A program made the position numbers and the translations under genes. The notes beneath the pieces are model-generated. The model ran no database searches. It was given only the letters and a program-made list of their open reading frames with translations, and had not been told where the DNA came from. A stretch of 64,000 bases of DNA from Bacteroidota bacterium (GTDB taxonomy: Bacteria; Bacteroidota; Bacteroidia; NS11-12g; UBA9320), in NCBI GenBank assembly GCA_018700895.1, contig JABIUV010000052.1:56491-120490 (forward strand), written 5' to 3'. Below, in pieces: positions 39,943 to 49,975 of the stretch; the first letter of the stretch is position 1, and every line of letters begins with the position of its first letter.

Positions 39943-41160
39943 ATGAACATCATCCTCAAAAACATAAAGCAACTCATAGGTATCACCGAAAATTCGGATA
40001 CCATAAAACGCGGCACAGCTCAAGGTGAAGTCACCAAGCTAGACAATGCCTACCTCGTTATTCGCAATCACCGCATAGAGGGCTTTGGCCCGATGAGCGA
40101 GTGCCCAGAGCTAAACCTGGATAGTCACGACTGCACCGGCAGGCTTGTACTGCCCACCTACGTAGATAGTCATACGCATATGATTTTTGCGGAGAGTAGA
40201 AGCGGCGAAATGAACCAACGCCTACACGGCAAAACCTACCAAGAAATAGCCGAAGCAGGCGGAGGCATACTGAATAGTGCCGCAAAGCTGCGGGCTATGA
40301 GTGAGCAGCAACTATACGACGATGCACAAGAACGCATAGGCAACGCGATAAAACAAGGCACTGGTGCCTTGGAAATAAAAAGCGGGTACGGCCTTACCAT
40401 AGAAGATGAGATGAAAATGCTGCGAGTGATTCGCATTTTGAAGCAACTGTCTCCTACGCCTATCAAGGCTACCTTCTTGGGAGCACACGCCTTGCCTGCG
40501 GAGTTTAAAAACAATAAGGACGTGTATATACACCTCGTATGCAATGAGATGCTACCGCGTATAGCTGGAGAAGGATTGGCTGATTATATCGATATTTTCT
40601 GCGAGACGGGCTATTTCAGCCTAGACGACCTAAAACACGTGATAGAAGCCGGAGACAAACACGGCCTCAAGGCCAAGGTGCACGTCAATCAGTTTAGTAG
40701 TTTTGGTGCGGTAAAGATGGCTTGTGAAATGGGAGCCCTATCGGTAGACCACCTAGAGGTGATGCAAGATGAAGATTATACCGCCTTGTCTAGCTCTAGC
40801 ACCATAGCTACGGCCTTACCCCTATGCTCGCTATTCCTTGACATTCCTTATACGCCTGCTAGACAACTCATCGACAAGAATATTCCATTGGCTATAGCCA
40901 GTGATTTCAATCCCGGTTCTGCACCCAGTAGCAATCTGAACCTCGCTTTCGGATTGGCGTGCAGTCAGATGAAACTTACTCCCGAGGAGGCTTTTAATGC
41001 ATTGACGTACAATGCCGCATTTGCTATGGAAGTACAAGATGAAGTAGGAAGCATACAAGTAGGCAAAAAAGCCAACCTTATTATCACCAAACCAGCCCAC
41101 GGACTGGAGGATATACCGTATTGGTTTGGTGATAGTATGATAGGTAGTGTGGTGATATAA
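39943..41160 (+). CDS. hutI: Imidazolonepropionase
   Basis: LPTYVDSHTHMIFAESRSGEMNQRLHGKTYQEIAEAGGGI, FNPGSAPSSNL; start re-assigned to ATG 39943. Confidence 0.95.
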   Translation: MNIILKNIKQLIGITENSDTIKRGTAQGEVTKLDNAYLVIRNHRIEGFGPMSECPELNLDSHDCTGRLVLPTYVDSHTHMIFAESRSGEMNQRLHGKTYQEIAEAGGGILNSAAKLRAMSEQQLYDDAQERIGNAIKQGTGALEIKSGYGLTIEDEMKMLRVIRILKQLSPTPIKATFLGAHALPAEFKNNKDVYIHLVCNEMLPRIAGEGLADYIDIFCETGYFSLDDLKHVIEAGDKHGLKAKVHVNQFSSFGAVKMACEMGALSVDHLEVMQDEDYTALSSSSTIATALPLCSLFLDIPYTPARQLIDKNIPLAIASDFNPGSAPSSNLNLAFGLACSQMKLTPEEAFNALTYNAAFAMEVQDEVGSIQVGKKANLIITKPAHGLEDIPYWFGDSMIGSVVI

Positions 41161-41230
41161 ATTAACCGTTATACAGGACTCTCCTCCCATCTAAATCTAA
41201 AAAGTATTTAAAAAGGAGACGTTCAAAAGC

Positions 41231-43120
41231 TTAGTAAGCTCTTGCTGTTTTCCCTTCCATGTAATAGACAAAACTTCTATTTACTACAGCATTACCTCCT
41301 GGTGTAGGATAGTTGCCCGAGAAGTACCAATCGCCTAAGTGATTGGGGCAAGAAGCGTGGAGGCCTGCTATGGTTTGATATACAATTTCTACCTCCGCAT
41401 TCATTTCTGCGGGCGTCACAAGTCTCGCTATTTCAGATTCTATCTCTTTGTCTGTATATCTATCATACAAGAGCTTCACTTTATTCTCCATTTCTTCTAC
41501 AGGCTTAAGCAATTCTTGCTTACACAGCTCATGTATTCTATTTAAGAAATCAAGATCACCTTCCTTTTCTAACAAGCTTTTTACAGCTTGAAAAGCTATG
41601 AACTCATTCATTCTACTCATATCTATCCCGTAACAATCAGGGAATTTTATAATAGGAGCACTGGAGGCTACGATTATTTTCTTAGGGCCTAGCCTATCGA
41701 GTATACGTAGGATGCTTTTCTTAAGTGTTGTTCCTCTTACTATACTATCATCTACCACGACCAAAGTATCCGATGGTTTTACTACCTCATAGGTGACGTC
41801 ATATCCGTTTCCTACCAAATCATCACGACCATCATCCTGTGCAATAAATGTACGTATTTTGGCATCTTTTACGAGCAGTTTTTCTCTTCTAATTTTCACT
41901 GCCAATAGCTTATCAATGGCTTGGGGTGTGGCCTCGCTGCCCATTTTGAGCAATTGCTCGCGTTTCCACTTATCCAGGTACTTATACACGCCATCTATCA
42001 GGCCATAATACGAAGTTGCAGCCGTATTAGGGATGTAGGAGAATACGGTAGACCGAATATCAAAATCTAGGCGTTTTAATATTTCTCGCGATATCTTACG
42101 GCCTAGGCGTTTTCTTTCTTCGTGTATTTTACCATCACTTCCTCTGGAAAAATATATACGCTCAAAGCTGCACGAGAGTCTTGGTGAAGGTTCTAAAATT
42201 TGTTTCTCCGAGAAACTCCCATCACGTTTTACAATTAACGCATTCCCAGGCTTTACTTCTTTCAGATCATCTAGTTTCAAGTCAAATGCCGTTTGTATAG
42301 CAGGACGCTCGCTTGCTACCACTATTACTTCATCATTGGCATAGTAATAATTAGGTCGGATACCATTGGGGTCACGCATTATAAATGCATTACCGTCCCC
42401 TATAAGTCCTACCATATTATAGCCCCCATCTACACTTTTAAACGAGTTTTTGAGAACATTTTCTAGATTGAGATTATTTTTAATGTACTCCGCACTTGCC
42501 AAGCTATCAAGCCCTTGAGATTTACTCTCGTGGTATAAACGCTCATTCTCATCATCCAAAAAATGTCCTATTTTTTCGAGCATTGTTACATTATCACTTA
42601 TCTCCTTAGGGTGCTGCCCTAGGTCAATAAGCTGTTGATACATCTCGCGTACATTCGTCACGTTATAATTGCCTGCTAGAACAAGATTTCTACTCATCCA
42701 ATTATTCTGACGCAAGAAAGGGTGTATGTTCTCTATGCTATTTTTACCGTGGGTCGCATAGCGAAGGTGCCCCAGGAGTATCTCACCTGCATAAGGATAT
42801 TTCTTTTTAAGCCACGCTGTATCATTAGCCTTTACCGGATCTAGCGAGGCCAATCGCTTATTCACACGCTCAAACAAGGTAGATACGGCACCAGCACCTT
42901 TTGCTCGTTCTCGTGCTATGTATCTACTACCATATTTGGGATCCAACTTTATCACGGCCATTCCTGCACCGTCTTGACCTCTGTTCAGTTGCTTGTTCAT
43001 CAGCATCTGGAGTTTATTCAGTCCATACAGTTCCGTACCGTATTTTTCTTTGTAGTACTCAAGTGGTTTTCTGAGCCTGATGAAGGCCACGCCACACTCG
43101 TGTTTTATAGGATCGCTCAT
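41231..43120 (-). CDS. Amidophosphoribosyltransferase family protein (PurF-like, 629 aa Bacteroidetes form)
   Basis: HECGVAFIRL N-terminal nucleophile Cys, GLIGDGNAFIMRDPNGIRP, LVVVDDSIVRGTTLKK PRPP loop. Confidence 0.93.
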   Translation of the reverse strand: MSDPIKHECGVAFIRLRKPLEYYKEKYGTELYGLNKLQMLMNKQLNRGQDGAGMAVIKLDPKYGSRYIARERAKGAGAVSTLFERVNKRLASLDPVKANDTAWLKKKYPYAGEILLGHLRYATHGKNSIENIHPFLRQNNWMSRNLVLAGNYNVTNVREMYQQLIDLGQHPKEISDNVTMLEKIGHFLDDENERLYHESKSQGLDSLASAEYIKNNLNLENVLKNSFKSVDGGYNMVGLIGDGNAFIMRDPNGIRPNYYYANDEVIVVASERPAIQTAFDLKLDDLKEVKPGNALIVKRDGSFSEKQILEPSPRLSCSFERIYFSRGSDGKIHEERKRLGRKISREILKRLDFDIRSTVFSYIPNTAATSYYGLIDGVYKYLDKWKREQLLKMGSEATPQAIDKLLAVKIRREKLLVKDAKIRTFIAQDDGRDDLVGNGYDVTYEVVKPSDTLVVVDDSIVRGTTLKKSILRILDRLGPKKIIVASSAPIIKFPDCYGIDMSRMNEFIAFQAVKSLLEKEGDLDFLNRIHELCKQELLKPVEEMENKVKLLYDRYTDKEIESEIARLVTPAEMNAEVEIVYQTIAGLHASCPNHLGDWYFSGNYPTPGGNAVVNRSFVYYMEGKTARAY

Positions 43121-43177
43121 ACAGTGAGATTATACGAACAAATGTATAACTTTGGACGTTCATAGAAAGGACATCTT

Positions 43178-43600
43178 ATGAAAATACTGATTATAAATGG
43201 ACCCAACCTGAACTTGCTCGGAAAGCGAGAACCAAGTATATATGGTTTTGAGCGATTTGAAGACTTTCTGACGCAAGTTAGAAACCAATTTTCAACAGTA
43301 TATATCCAGTATTATCAAAGCAATATAGAAGGTGAACTTATAAATAGGCTCCATGCCACAGAATACGAGGACTATAGCGGCATCATCCTAAATGCAGGCG
43401 GATATTCACATACAGCCGTAGCCCTAGCCGATGCAGTAGCAGCTATAAAAACTCCAGTCATTGGTATTCACATTAGCAATACATATACACGCGAAAAAGA
43501 ACGTCATCAAGAGCTCTTGGCCCAATATTGTCGCGGCGGAATTTATGGCCTCGGGCTGCAAGGATACTCCCTTGCTATTCAGTCGATTATAAATCAGTAA
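43178..43600 (+). CDS. aroQ: 3-dehydroquinate dehydratase type II
   Basis: INGPNLNLLGKREPSIYG, ILNAGGYSHTAVALADA, GLGLQGYSLA. Confidence 0.97.
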   Translation: MKILIINGPNLNLLGKREPSIYGFERFEDFLTQVRNQFSTVYIQYYQSNIEGELINRLHATEYEDYSGIILNAGGYSHTAVALADAVAAIKTPVIGIHISNTYTREKERHQELLAQYCRGGIYGLGLQGYSLAIQSIINQ

Positions 43601-44609
43601 ATTTCTTCTTGCCTTGGGCAAAGAATTGCCATACTATAGATTTAGGATAAAGTGTCACATCTTCGGTTCCTAAGCTTTTTACCCAACGCCTTTTACCCAG
43701 TATCGTGTGAAACTTGCCCCAGAAAGCAAAATGTGCTTTTATGATGGTCATAAAGAGTGAGGCTTTACCATCTACTATGAATTTTAACGCAGAGATACCA
43801 TCTAATACCATACGCCAGAGGATGATAAAAAACCAAAAAGGGGAACTATGATTTTTGGCAAGAAGCACGAGGTTATTCCTAAAATTGAGGAAATACTTTC
43901 TATCAGAACCTTCTGTCAAGGTACCCCCGCCTACATGAAACACCTCTGAGCGAGGCTGCACCATAACCTTATAGCCCATTCGCTGCATTCGCCAGCATAG
44001 GTCTATTTCCTCCATATGGGCAAAAAAATCAGCATCTAACGCTCCTGCTTGATGAAAAACATCGGCTCTTACAAACATACACGCACCTGTAGCCCAAAAC
44101 ACCTCCTGTAAATCATCATACTGCTGCTTGTCCTCTTCTAGTGTATCAAATATCCTACCCCTACAAAAAGGATAACCCCACTTATCCAAGTATCCCCCAC
44201 TTGCTCCAGCATACTCAAATAGTTCTGTTCGTACGGCATCTTTTATCTTGGGCTGAATGGCCGCCACTTGCTTATCGGCAATAGCCAACTCTACCAATGG
44301 CTTGAGCCAATTACTGGGTACACGCACATCGCTATTAAGTAGAACGTAGTAATCTGCTTCTATTTGCTCGAGTGCCCAATTATACCCGCCGGCATATCCA
44401 TAATTTTTGGGCGAAACAAGGACACGCGTTTCATCCGAAAAATGTTGCTGTACGTATTCCACAGAATCGTCCATAGAGGCATTATCTACCACCCATACCT
44501 CTTTGTTACTATAATCAGTTGCTAATACCGACGGCAAAAATCGCTCGAGTAACGGTCGCGTATTGTAGTTCAATATTACGATGGCAACTTTGGGCTGTAG
44601 GCTTTTCAT
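43587..44609 (-). CDS. Glycosyltransferase family 2
   Basis: VAIVILNYNTRPLLERFLPSVL, VVDNASMDDS, EIDLCWRMQRMGY. Confidence 0.93.
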   Translation of the reverse strand: MKSLQPKVAIVILNYNTRPLLERFLPSVLATDYSNKEVWVVDNASMDDSVEYVQQHFSDETRVLVSPKNYGYAGGYNWALEQIEADYYVLLNSDVRVPSNWLKPLVELAIADKQVAAIQPKIKDAVRTELFEYAGASGGYLDKWGYPFCRGRIFDTLEEDKQQYDDLQEVFWATGACMFVRADVFHQAGALDADFFAHMEEIDLCWRMQRMGYKVMVQPRSEVFHVGGGTLTEGSDRKYFLNFRNNLVLLAKNHSSPFWFFIILWRMVLDGISALKFIVDGKASLFMTIIKAHFAFWGKFHTILGKRRWVKSLGTEDVTLYPKSIVWQFFAQGKKKFTDL

Positions 44610-44617
44610 ATAGGCTA

Positions 44618-44980
44618 TTATTTAGATGAGAAAACAAACTTCATACTATCGGGATGCACCAGTAGTACACAGAATTTATCTGCATTCACGGCAAATTGTT
44701 GTTTGAACTCCGCTTCTTTTTCTTTGAGTACCACTCGTCGTGACACCATCTCTTCTAATGTGCTTGCACTGAAACTAAAGTGTGTTTGATGCTCGTTTTT
44801 ATCAATCACCTTTTGGGCGATGGCAATGTCTTCTGTATGAGCTAATACAATGGGAAATTTAGAGTAACCACCATCTACAACCGCTTTCACTGTTTCGTTC
44901 AATTCCTTTTTGAGCACCTTTATATCACTCTCCAAATTATAGAGTATTTCTTTCTCCTTTTCTGAGATACTGTTGTCCAT
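44618..44980 (-). CDS. Hypothetical protein
   Basis: Intact ORF, coherent with flanking gene orientation. Confidence 0.6.
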   Translation of the reverse strand: MDNSISEKEKEILYNLESDIKVLKKELNETVKAVVDGGYSKFPIVLAHTEDIAIAQKVIDKNEHQTHFSFSASTLEEMVSRRVVLKEKEAEFKQQFAVNADKFCVLLVHPDSMKFVFSSK

Positions 44981-45087
44981 TTTATATTCTATTGTTCGTC
45001 AGTTAATTCTAATATTTGCAAAGCGTATAGCAAAAGTGTGTAAATAATATCGTATTGTCGAACTTGTATTTCAACAAACCAATTAAT

Positions 45088-45645
45088 ATGAAAAATATAT
45101 TCTATTTAGGTATTGCCGCAATTTTGCTCAGCACAGCCTGCACCGACCAAGAAACTACCGAAAAAGTAGTAGGACTCAAGCCTGTATATGGCACCATTGA
45201 TGACATCTCAACTTCCATTAAAACCGGACCAAGTAAAAGCTTGAAGCAAGTAGGAAAAATATACGTATATGGTGACAAGCTGCTTATCAATGAAGTAAAT
45301 AAAGGTGTACACATTTATGACAACTCAGATCCTAGCAATCCGCAAGCAATCAATTTTATCAGTATTCCTGGTAATGTAGATGTGGCCATAAAAGATAATT
45401 ATATGTATGCAGATATGGGAGTAGGTCTTATTACCATAGATATTAATGATCTAAACGACGTAAAGGTTACCTCATTTGAGCAAGAACATATCAATATAGA
45501 GAACACCAAACGTCCACCACCGGCTGTTACTAGCCTGATAGTGAGCAACAAAGTTTACTTTGAATGTCCAGATGCCAGCAAAGGACTCATACTCTCTTGG
45601 GAAATAGAAGAAATGCCGAAACCTGAATGCTATATCAACCAATAA
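45088..45645 (+). CDS. Lipoprotein with LVIVD-like beta-propeller repeats (short)
   Basis: ILLSTACTDQ lipobox; GVHIYDNSDPSNPQAINFISIPGNVDVAIKDNYMYADMGVGLITIDINDL. Confidence 0.8.
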   Translation: MKNIFYLGIAAILLSTACTDQETTEKVVGLKPVYGTIDDISTSIKTGPSKSLKQVGKIYVYGDKLLINEVNKGVHIYDNSDPSNPQAINFISIPGNVDVAIKDNYMYADMGVGLITIDINDLNDVKVTSFEQEHINIENTKRPPPAVTSLIVSNKVYFECPDASKGLILSWEIEEMPKPECYINQ

Positions 45646-46418
45646 TGAAAATTCGAATGAAAAATATTATAACAATTTTATGTTTAGTCCTTGCTTTTGG
45701 ATGTAGCGAAGACTCCGTTTCTCCAACTTCATCAGAATCCAGTGCAAGCCAAAGTAGTGGCGGCACAACAGGTACTGGCGGCTCTCTAGCTCGTTTTACC
45801 ATTGCCAAAAATCACTTATACGTAGCTACAGAATCTCAGTTATTTACCTATTCACTAGAGAACGCGAGTGACCCTCAGTTTCAAAATAGTATCCAGCTGG
45901 GCAACGGAGTTGAGACTATTTTCTCTTTGGGTGACTATATTTATCTAGGAACGCAGAATGGAATGCTGATATATGACATCACCAATGCAAGCTCTCCGCA
46001 GTACACTTCGGCCTATTTTCATGTAACCAGTTGCGATCCTGTAGTGGCCAACGAAAATTATGCTTACGTAACTTTACGTGATGGGCAGCCTTGCAGAAAT
46101 GGGCAGAATCGACTCGACGTAATAGATATAAGCAACAAGAGATTTCCTGTGGAAGTGAATAGCCTACAAATGGAAAATCCAATTGGCTTAGGACTAAATG
46201 GGAACCAACTGTACGTAAATGATAACGGAAAAATCAAACAATTTGATGTATCCAACCCTACGATTCCACTCGTGATACGCGAAACAGAATTGATTGGAGT
46301 GTTTGATGTAATCGTAGCAAACAATAAACTAATAGCGGTCCATCCTAATGGGGTGAATCAATACAGTATCGCCAACAATGGAGCATTAACACTATTAAGT
46401 ACCATAGAAAAAGACTAA
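45645..46418 (+). CDS. Lipoprotein with LVIVD-like repeats
   Basis: LAFGCSEDS lipobox; repeated LxxYDITNASSPQ / LDVIDISNKRFPVE. Confidence 0.8.
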   Translation: MKIRMKNIITILCLVLAFGCSEDSVSPTSSESSASQSSGGTTGTGGSLARFTIAKNHLYVATESQLFTYSLENASDPQFQNSIQLGNGVETIFSLGDYIYLGTQNGMLIYDITNASSPQYTSAYFHVTSCDPVVANENYAYVTLRDGQPCRNGQNRLDVIDISNKRFPVEVNSLQMENPIGLGLNGNQLYVNDNGKIKQFDVSNPTIPLVIRETELIGVFDVIVANNKLIAVHPNGVNQYSIANNGALTLLSTIEKD

Positions 46419-46421
46419 ACC

Positions 46422-47117
46422 ATGCAAACAATCAAAAATATACTGACTTTCACACTTGTACTCATCGTATCGGTTGCCTCGGCTCAAGATACATTACCCA
46501 TACAAAAAGGAGATTACAAAATAGCGAAGCTGGACGTACTTAACCTGATGGGTATTGGGGTGCAGAAATTAAGCCTTGCTTACGAAACTACTCCTATGAA
46601 AGCCAATGCTGGCAACCTGCCTACTGTAAGTGTGAGAGCAACCATACCTTTCAATAGCTTGAGTGTGATAGACATGAACTATGGACTAGAAGCAGGTGCT
46701 GAGCTGCGTTTTTATCAACGTAAAAGACACGCAGAAATCCTTCTTCCTGAAGGATTATACGTAGGTGTGGGTCTAGATGGCGGCTACGTAAATTTCAATA
46801 GACTAGAACAATACAGAGCCATCGATTTTAGCGGGGGCAAAGAAGTAGATGTAGAGTATAACCGTATTCGTACAGGAATATATGCTACTCTAGGAGGACA
46901 AACTAAGCTAGGCGAAAACCTTTATTTTGATGCCAACTTTGGTATAGGGTGGAGTAACGTGAATGTATCTGCAGTAAATACACCAGATACCGAAGGATTC
47001 TTTTTACAGTCAAACAACATCAATGAACTATTCTTTTTGCACTACCGAGAAGGTAAAGGTCAGCGTATATACATGCCCATTAGTGTATCGATAGGTTACA
47101 ACTTTGGGACACGCTAG
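46422..47117 (+). CDS. Outer membrane beta-barrel protein
   Basis: Signal peptide, C-terminal YMPISVSIGYNFGTR. Confidence 0.7.
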   Translation: MQTIKNILTFTLVLIVSVASAQDTLPIQKGDYKIAKLDVLNLMGIGVQKLSLAYETTPMKANAGNLPTVSVRATIPFNSLSVIDMNYGLEAGAELRFYQRKRHAEILLPEGLYVGVGLDGGYVNFNRLEQYRAIDFSGGKEVDVEYNRIRTGIYATLGGQTKLGENLYFDANFGIGWSNVNVSAVNTPDTEGFFLQSNNINELFFLHYREGKGQRIYMPISVSIGYNFGTR

Positions 47118-47604
47118 TTTACAGTGCAAAACTGTACTATCGGCTAGTGATATTGCTGCTACTGCTCGCCTAGCCCGTCAGATTTGGGAGCAGCACTATA
47201 CGCCCATTATAGGAACTGAGCAGGTGAACTATATGCTCACCAAGTTTCAGAGCGAAGCGGCCATTGCCCAGCAAATAGAAGAAGGGTATGACTACACACT
47301 ATGGCAAACAGACAAACCTGTGGGCTACCTCTGCATTCAAGAGCGAGAAAACCACTTGTTTATCAGCAAGATATATGTGACACAGCCCGAACGAGGAAAA
47401 GGTTACGGCAAAGAGATGATGAATTATGCTATGGCCATTGCAGCTGATAAAGCATTGCAAATCATACGCCTTACTGTAAACAAACATAACGACAAAAGCA
47501 TTGCCGCATATCAAAAAATGAGCTTTACCATAAGGCGAGCTGTCGTATTTGACATCGGGCAAGGTTATGTGATGGATGATTATGAGATGGAACTAGAGGT
47601 TTAA
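47104..47604 (+). CDS. GNAT N-acetyltransferase
   Basis: ISKIYVTQPERGKGYGKEMMNYAM acetyl-CoA motif. Confidence 0.9.
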   Translation: MGHASLQCKTVLSASDIAATARLARQIWEQHYTPIIGTEQVNYMLTKFQSEAAIAQQIEEGYDYTLWQTDKPVGYLCIQERENHLFISKIYVTQPERGKGYGKEMMNYAMAIAADKALQIIRLTVNKHNDKSIAAYQKMSFTIRRAVVFDIGQGYVMDDYEMELEV

Positions 47605-47690
47605 TATCAGTTAAAAACAGCTAGTCTATTATTCACTAGACATGATATGCGATCTCAGGGATATAAGTGCATCCTCACTTTTTCGAGATA

Positions 47691-48500
47691 TCATCTACTC
47701 AACTTAAGTATCCGAAATGCTCCTTGCACTACCAAGACAAAAACAATTGTTCCAATAATTAAATCTGGTTTATTTGAACTAAGATAGTTTACTAAAATCC
47801 CAGCCAGGATAACTCCAAGATTAATTATGACATCATTCGAAGTGAATATCATACTTGCTTTCATATGAGCCTCTTCTTTACTCTTTGACCTTTGCAAAAT
47901 GTAAAGACAGATTGTATTTGCAATAAGTGCTACAACAGAAACAACAATCATTGTAGAAAAGTCTGGCAGTTGTTCTGCACCGAAAAATCTTCTGAGCACC
48001 TCAATAAATCCAATAATTGCAAGTATTATCTGTAAATATCCCGCGAGTTTAGCAATTCGCTTTTTCTTTATTAAAGTACCCCCAACTGCAAACAGACTAA
48101 TTCCGTAAACAAAACTATCAGCAAGCATATCTAGACTATCAGCGACTAGCCCTAAGGATTTAGAAATAATTCCTGTCGTCATTTCAATTATAAAAAACGC
48201 AAAATTTATCGCAAGTACTGACCAAAGTATCCTTTTCTGGTTTTCGTTTTCTTTGAATGAAGTTTGTTCAGTGCGTTCAGTGCGTTCAGTGGATATTTTT
48301 GTTCCACCCAAATTCAATTCAATAACTGCACGTTCAATTTCATCAATTTGTCCCACGTGAAACACGGTCAACTTTCGATTAGGTATATCAAAGTTCAAAT
48401 GCATAATACTAGAAACCTCGTCTAGTTTCATGCGAATTAGATTTTCCTCTGAAGGACAATCCATTCTGGTAATTTCAAATAATGTCTTGAACAATTTCAA
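47691..48500 (-). CDS. HMA-like domain fused to cation diffusion facilitator (CDF) transporter
   Basis: N-term FEITRMDCPSEENLIRMKL; TM domain LVADSLDMLADSFVYGISLFA. Confidence 0.85.
   Translation of the reverse strand: MKLFKTLFEITRMDCPSEENLIRMKLDEVSSIMHLNFDIPNRKLTVFHVGQIDEIERAVIELNLGGTKISTERTERTEQTSFKENENQKRILWSVLAINFAFFIIEMTTGIISKSLGLVADSLDMLADSFVYGISLFAVGGTLIKKKRIAKLAGYLQIILAIIGFIEVLRRFFGAEQLPDFSTMIVVSVVALIANTICLYILQRSKSKEEAHMKASMIFTSNDVIINLGVILAGILVNYLSSNKPDLIIGTIVFVLVVQGAFRILKLSR
48266..48292. repeat. 9-bp microsatellite GTTCAGTGC x3 (in-frame T-E-R repeats)
   Basis: Direct reading; encodes TERTERTEQ in the linker of the CDF protein. Confidence 0.85.
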
Positions 48501-48515
48501 AACCTCTTCTTATTT

Positions 48516-49922
48516 TCACCTCAACTCCAATACCACCACATTTTCTACGTGGTGTGTCTGCGGAAACATATCCACTGCTCTACTTTTCACCACTTTATAG
48601 GTGGCGTCTAACATAGCTAAGTCTCTTGCTTGTGTAGCAGGATTGCAACTTACATATACAATTTTAGGACAAGCTATTTCGGCCAAGTACTCTACCACCT
48701 TAGGATGCATCCCACTTCGTGGAGGGTCGGTAATGATAATATCGGGCTTACCGTGCTGAGCATAAAATTCGGCATTAAATACATCCTTCATATCTCCCGC
48801 CAAAAATTCTACGTTATCCAAACCATTGATTTTGGCATTCACATTGGCCGCCTCTATCGCCTCTTCCACTATCTCTACTCCCACTGCTTTTTGGGCAGTT
48901 TTGGCCGCCACACACGTAATGGTACCTGTACCACAATATAGGTCATATACCACATCTGTCGGTTTTATTTGAGCAAAATCAATTGCTACATCGTACAACT
49001 GCTCCGCCTGTACAGGATTCGTCTGAAAAAATGATTTGGGAGATATATTAAATTTCAACCCGCACAACTCCTCTTGTATTTCAAAATCGCCGCTATACGG
49101 AATAAACTCTTGGTCGAAGATACTATCGTTAAGCTTGGTATTGATACAATAGTTCAACGCCTTTGGGTTAAACTCTGCTTGAATAGCAGCCATCAGCGGT
49201 TCTATCTTATCCATCTCGGGCAAGGCAAATACGACATTCACCATCCAATCGCCCGACTTGGTATTACGTAACATCAAGTTACGCATAAGCCCACCGTGGT
49301 TTTTTAAGTCATAAAATGAGTAACCATTATCGATACAATATTGGTACACAAAATTTCTAATCGCGTTACCCTTATCATCTTGTAGCCAGCATTTGTCTAT
49401 GGCCAACACCTTATCAAATCGACCTGGTGCATGAAAACCGAGAGCATTCGTATGGTCAAGGTCCTCTAGCGACTCGTGGTCATACAACCACCGCTTATTG
49501 CTGAAGGTGTACTCCATTTTATTACGATAGAACTGAAGCTCATCAGTACCTAGAATATCGAGCGTTTCTTCTACCTCAATCTTACCAATGCGTTCCATAC
49601 AATCTCTGGCCCACTGGTCTTTTAGTTTGGCTTGAGCTGCGTAGTCTATGTGTTGCCACTTACAACCGCCACAAGTCCCATAATGCTCACAAAATGGCTC
49701 TGCTCTCAAATCACTTGCTTTATGCAGTTTTGTGATTTTCGCAAGGCTAAATTTCTTCTTTCGACCCACGATCTGTAGGTCTACCAAATCACCTGGAGCT
49801 CCATACTTTACAAATATCACCTTGCCTTCTATTTTGGCTAAGGCATGACCTTCTCCCCCTGCCGCCAGCAACTCTATATTCTCATAGTGCATTTGCTGAT
49901 CTTTCTTCCTTCTACGTCCCAA
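48516..49922 (-). CDS. rlmD: 23S rRNA (uracil-5-)-methyltransferase RumA/RlmD family
   Basis: CEHYGTCGGCKWQHIDY Fe-S motif, DLYCGTGTITCVAA, DPPRSGMHPKV, VYVSCNPATQARDL. Confidence 0.95.
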   Translation of the reverse strand: MGRRRKKDQQMHYENIELLAAGGEGHALAKIEGKVIFVKYGAPGDLVDLQIVGRKKKFSLAKITKLHKASDLRAEPFCEHYGTCGGCKWQHIDYAAQAKLKDQWARDCMERIGKIEVEETLDILGTDELQFYRNKMEYTFSNKRWLYDHESLEDLDHTNALGFHAPGRFDKVLAIDKCWLQDDKGNAIRNFVYQYCIDNGYSFYDLKNHGGLMRNLMLRNTKSGDWMVNVVFALPEMDKIEPLMAAIQAEFNPKALNYCINTKLNDSIFDQEFIPYSGDFEIQEELCGLKFNISPKSFFQTNPVQAEQLYDVAIDFAQIKPTDVVYDLYCGTGTITCVAAKTAQKAVGVEIVEEAIEAANVNAKINGLDNVEFLAGDMKDVFNAEFYAQHGKPDIIITDPPRSGMHPKVVEYLAEIACPKIVYVSCNPATQARDLAMLDATYKVVKSRAVDMFPQTHHVENVVVLELR

Positions 49923-49975
49923 TATGTGTTGTTTTTGATTTTTAGTTTTTGGTTAATTCTGCGGATTGAGCAACG

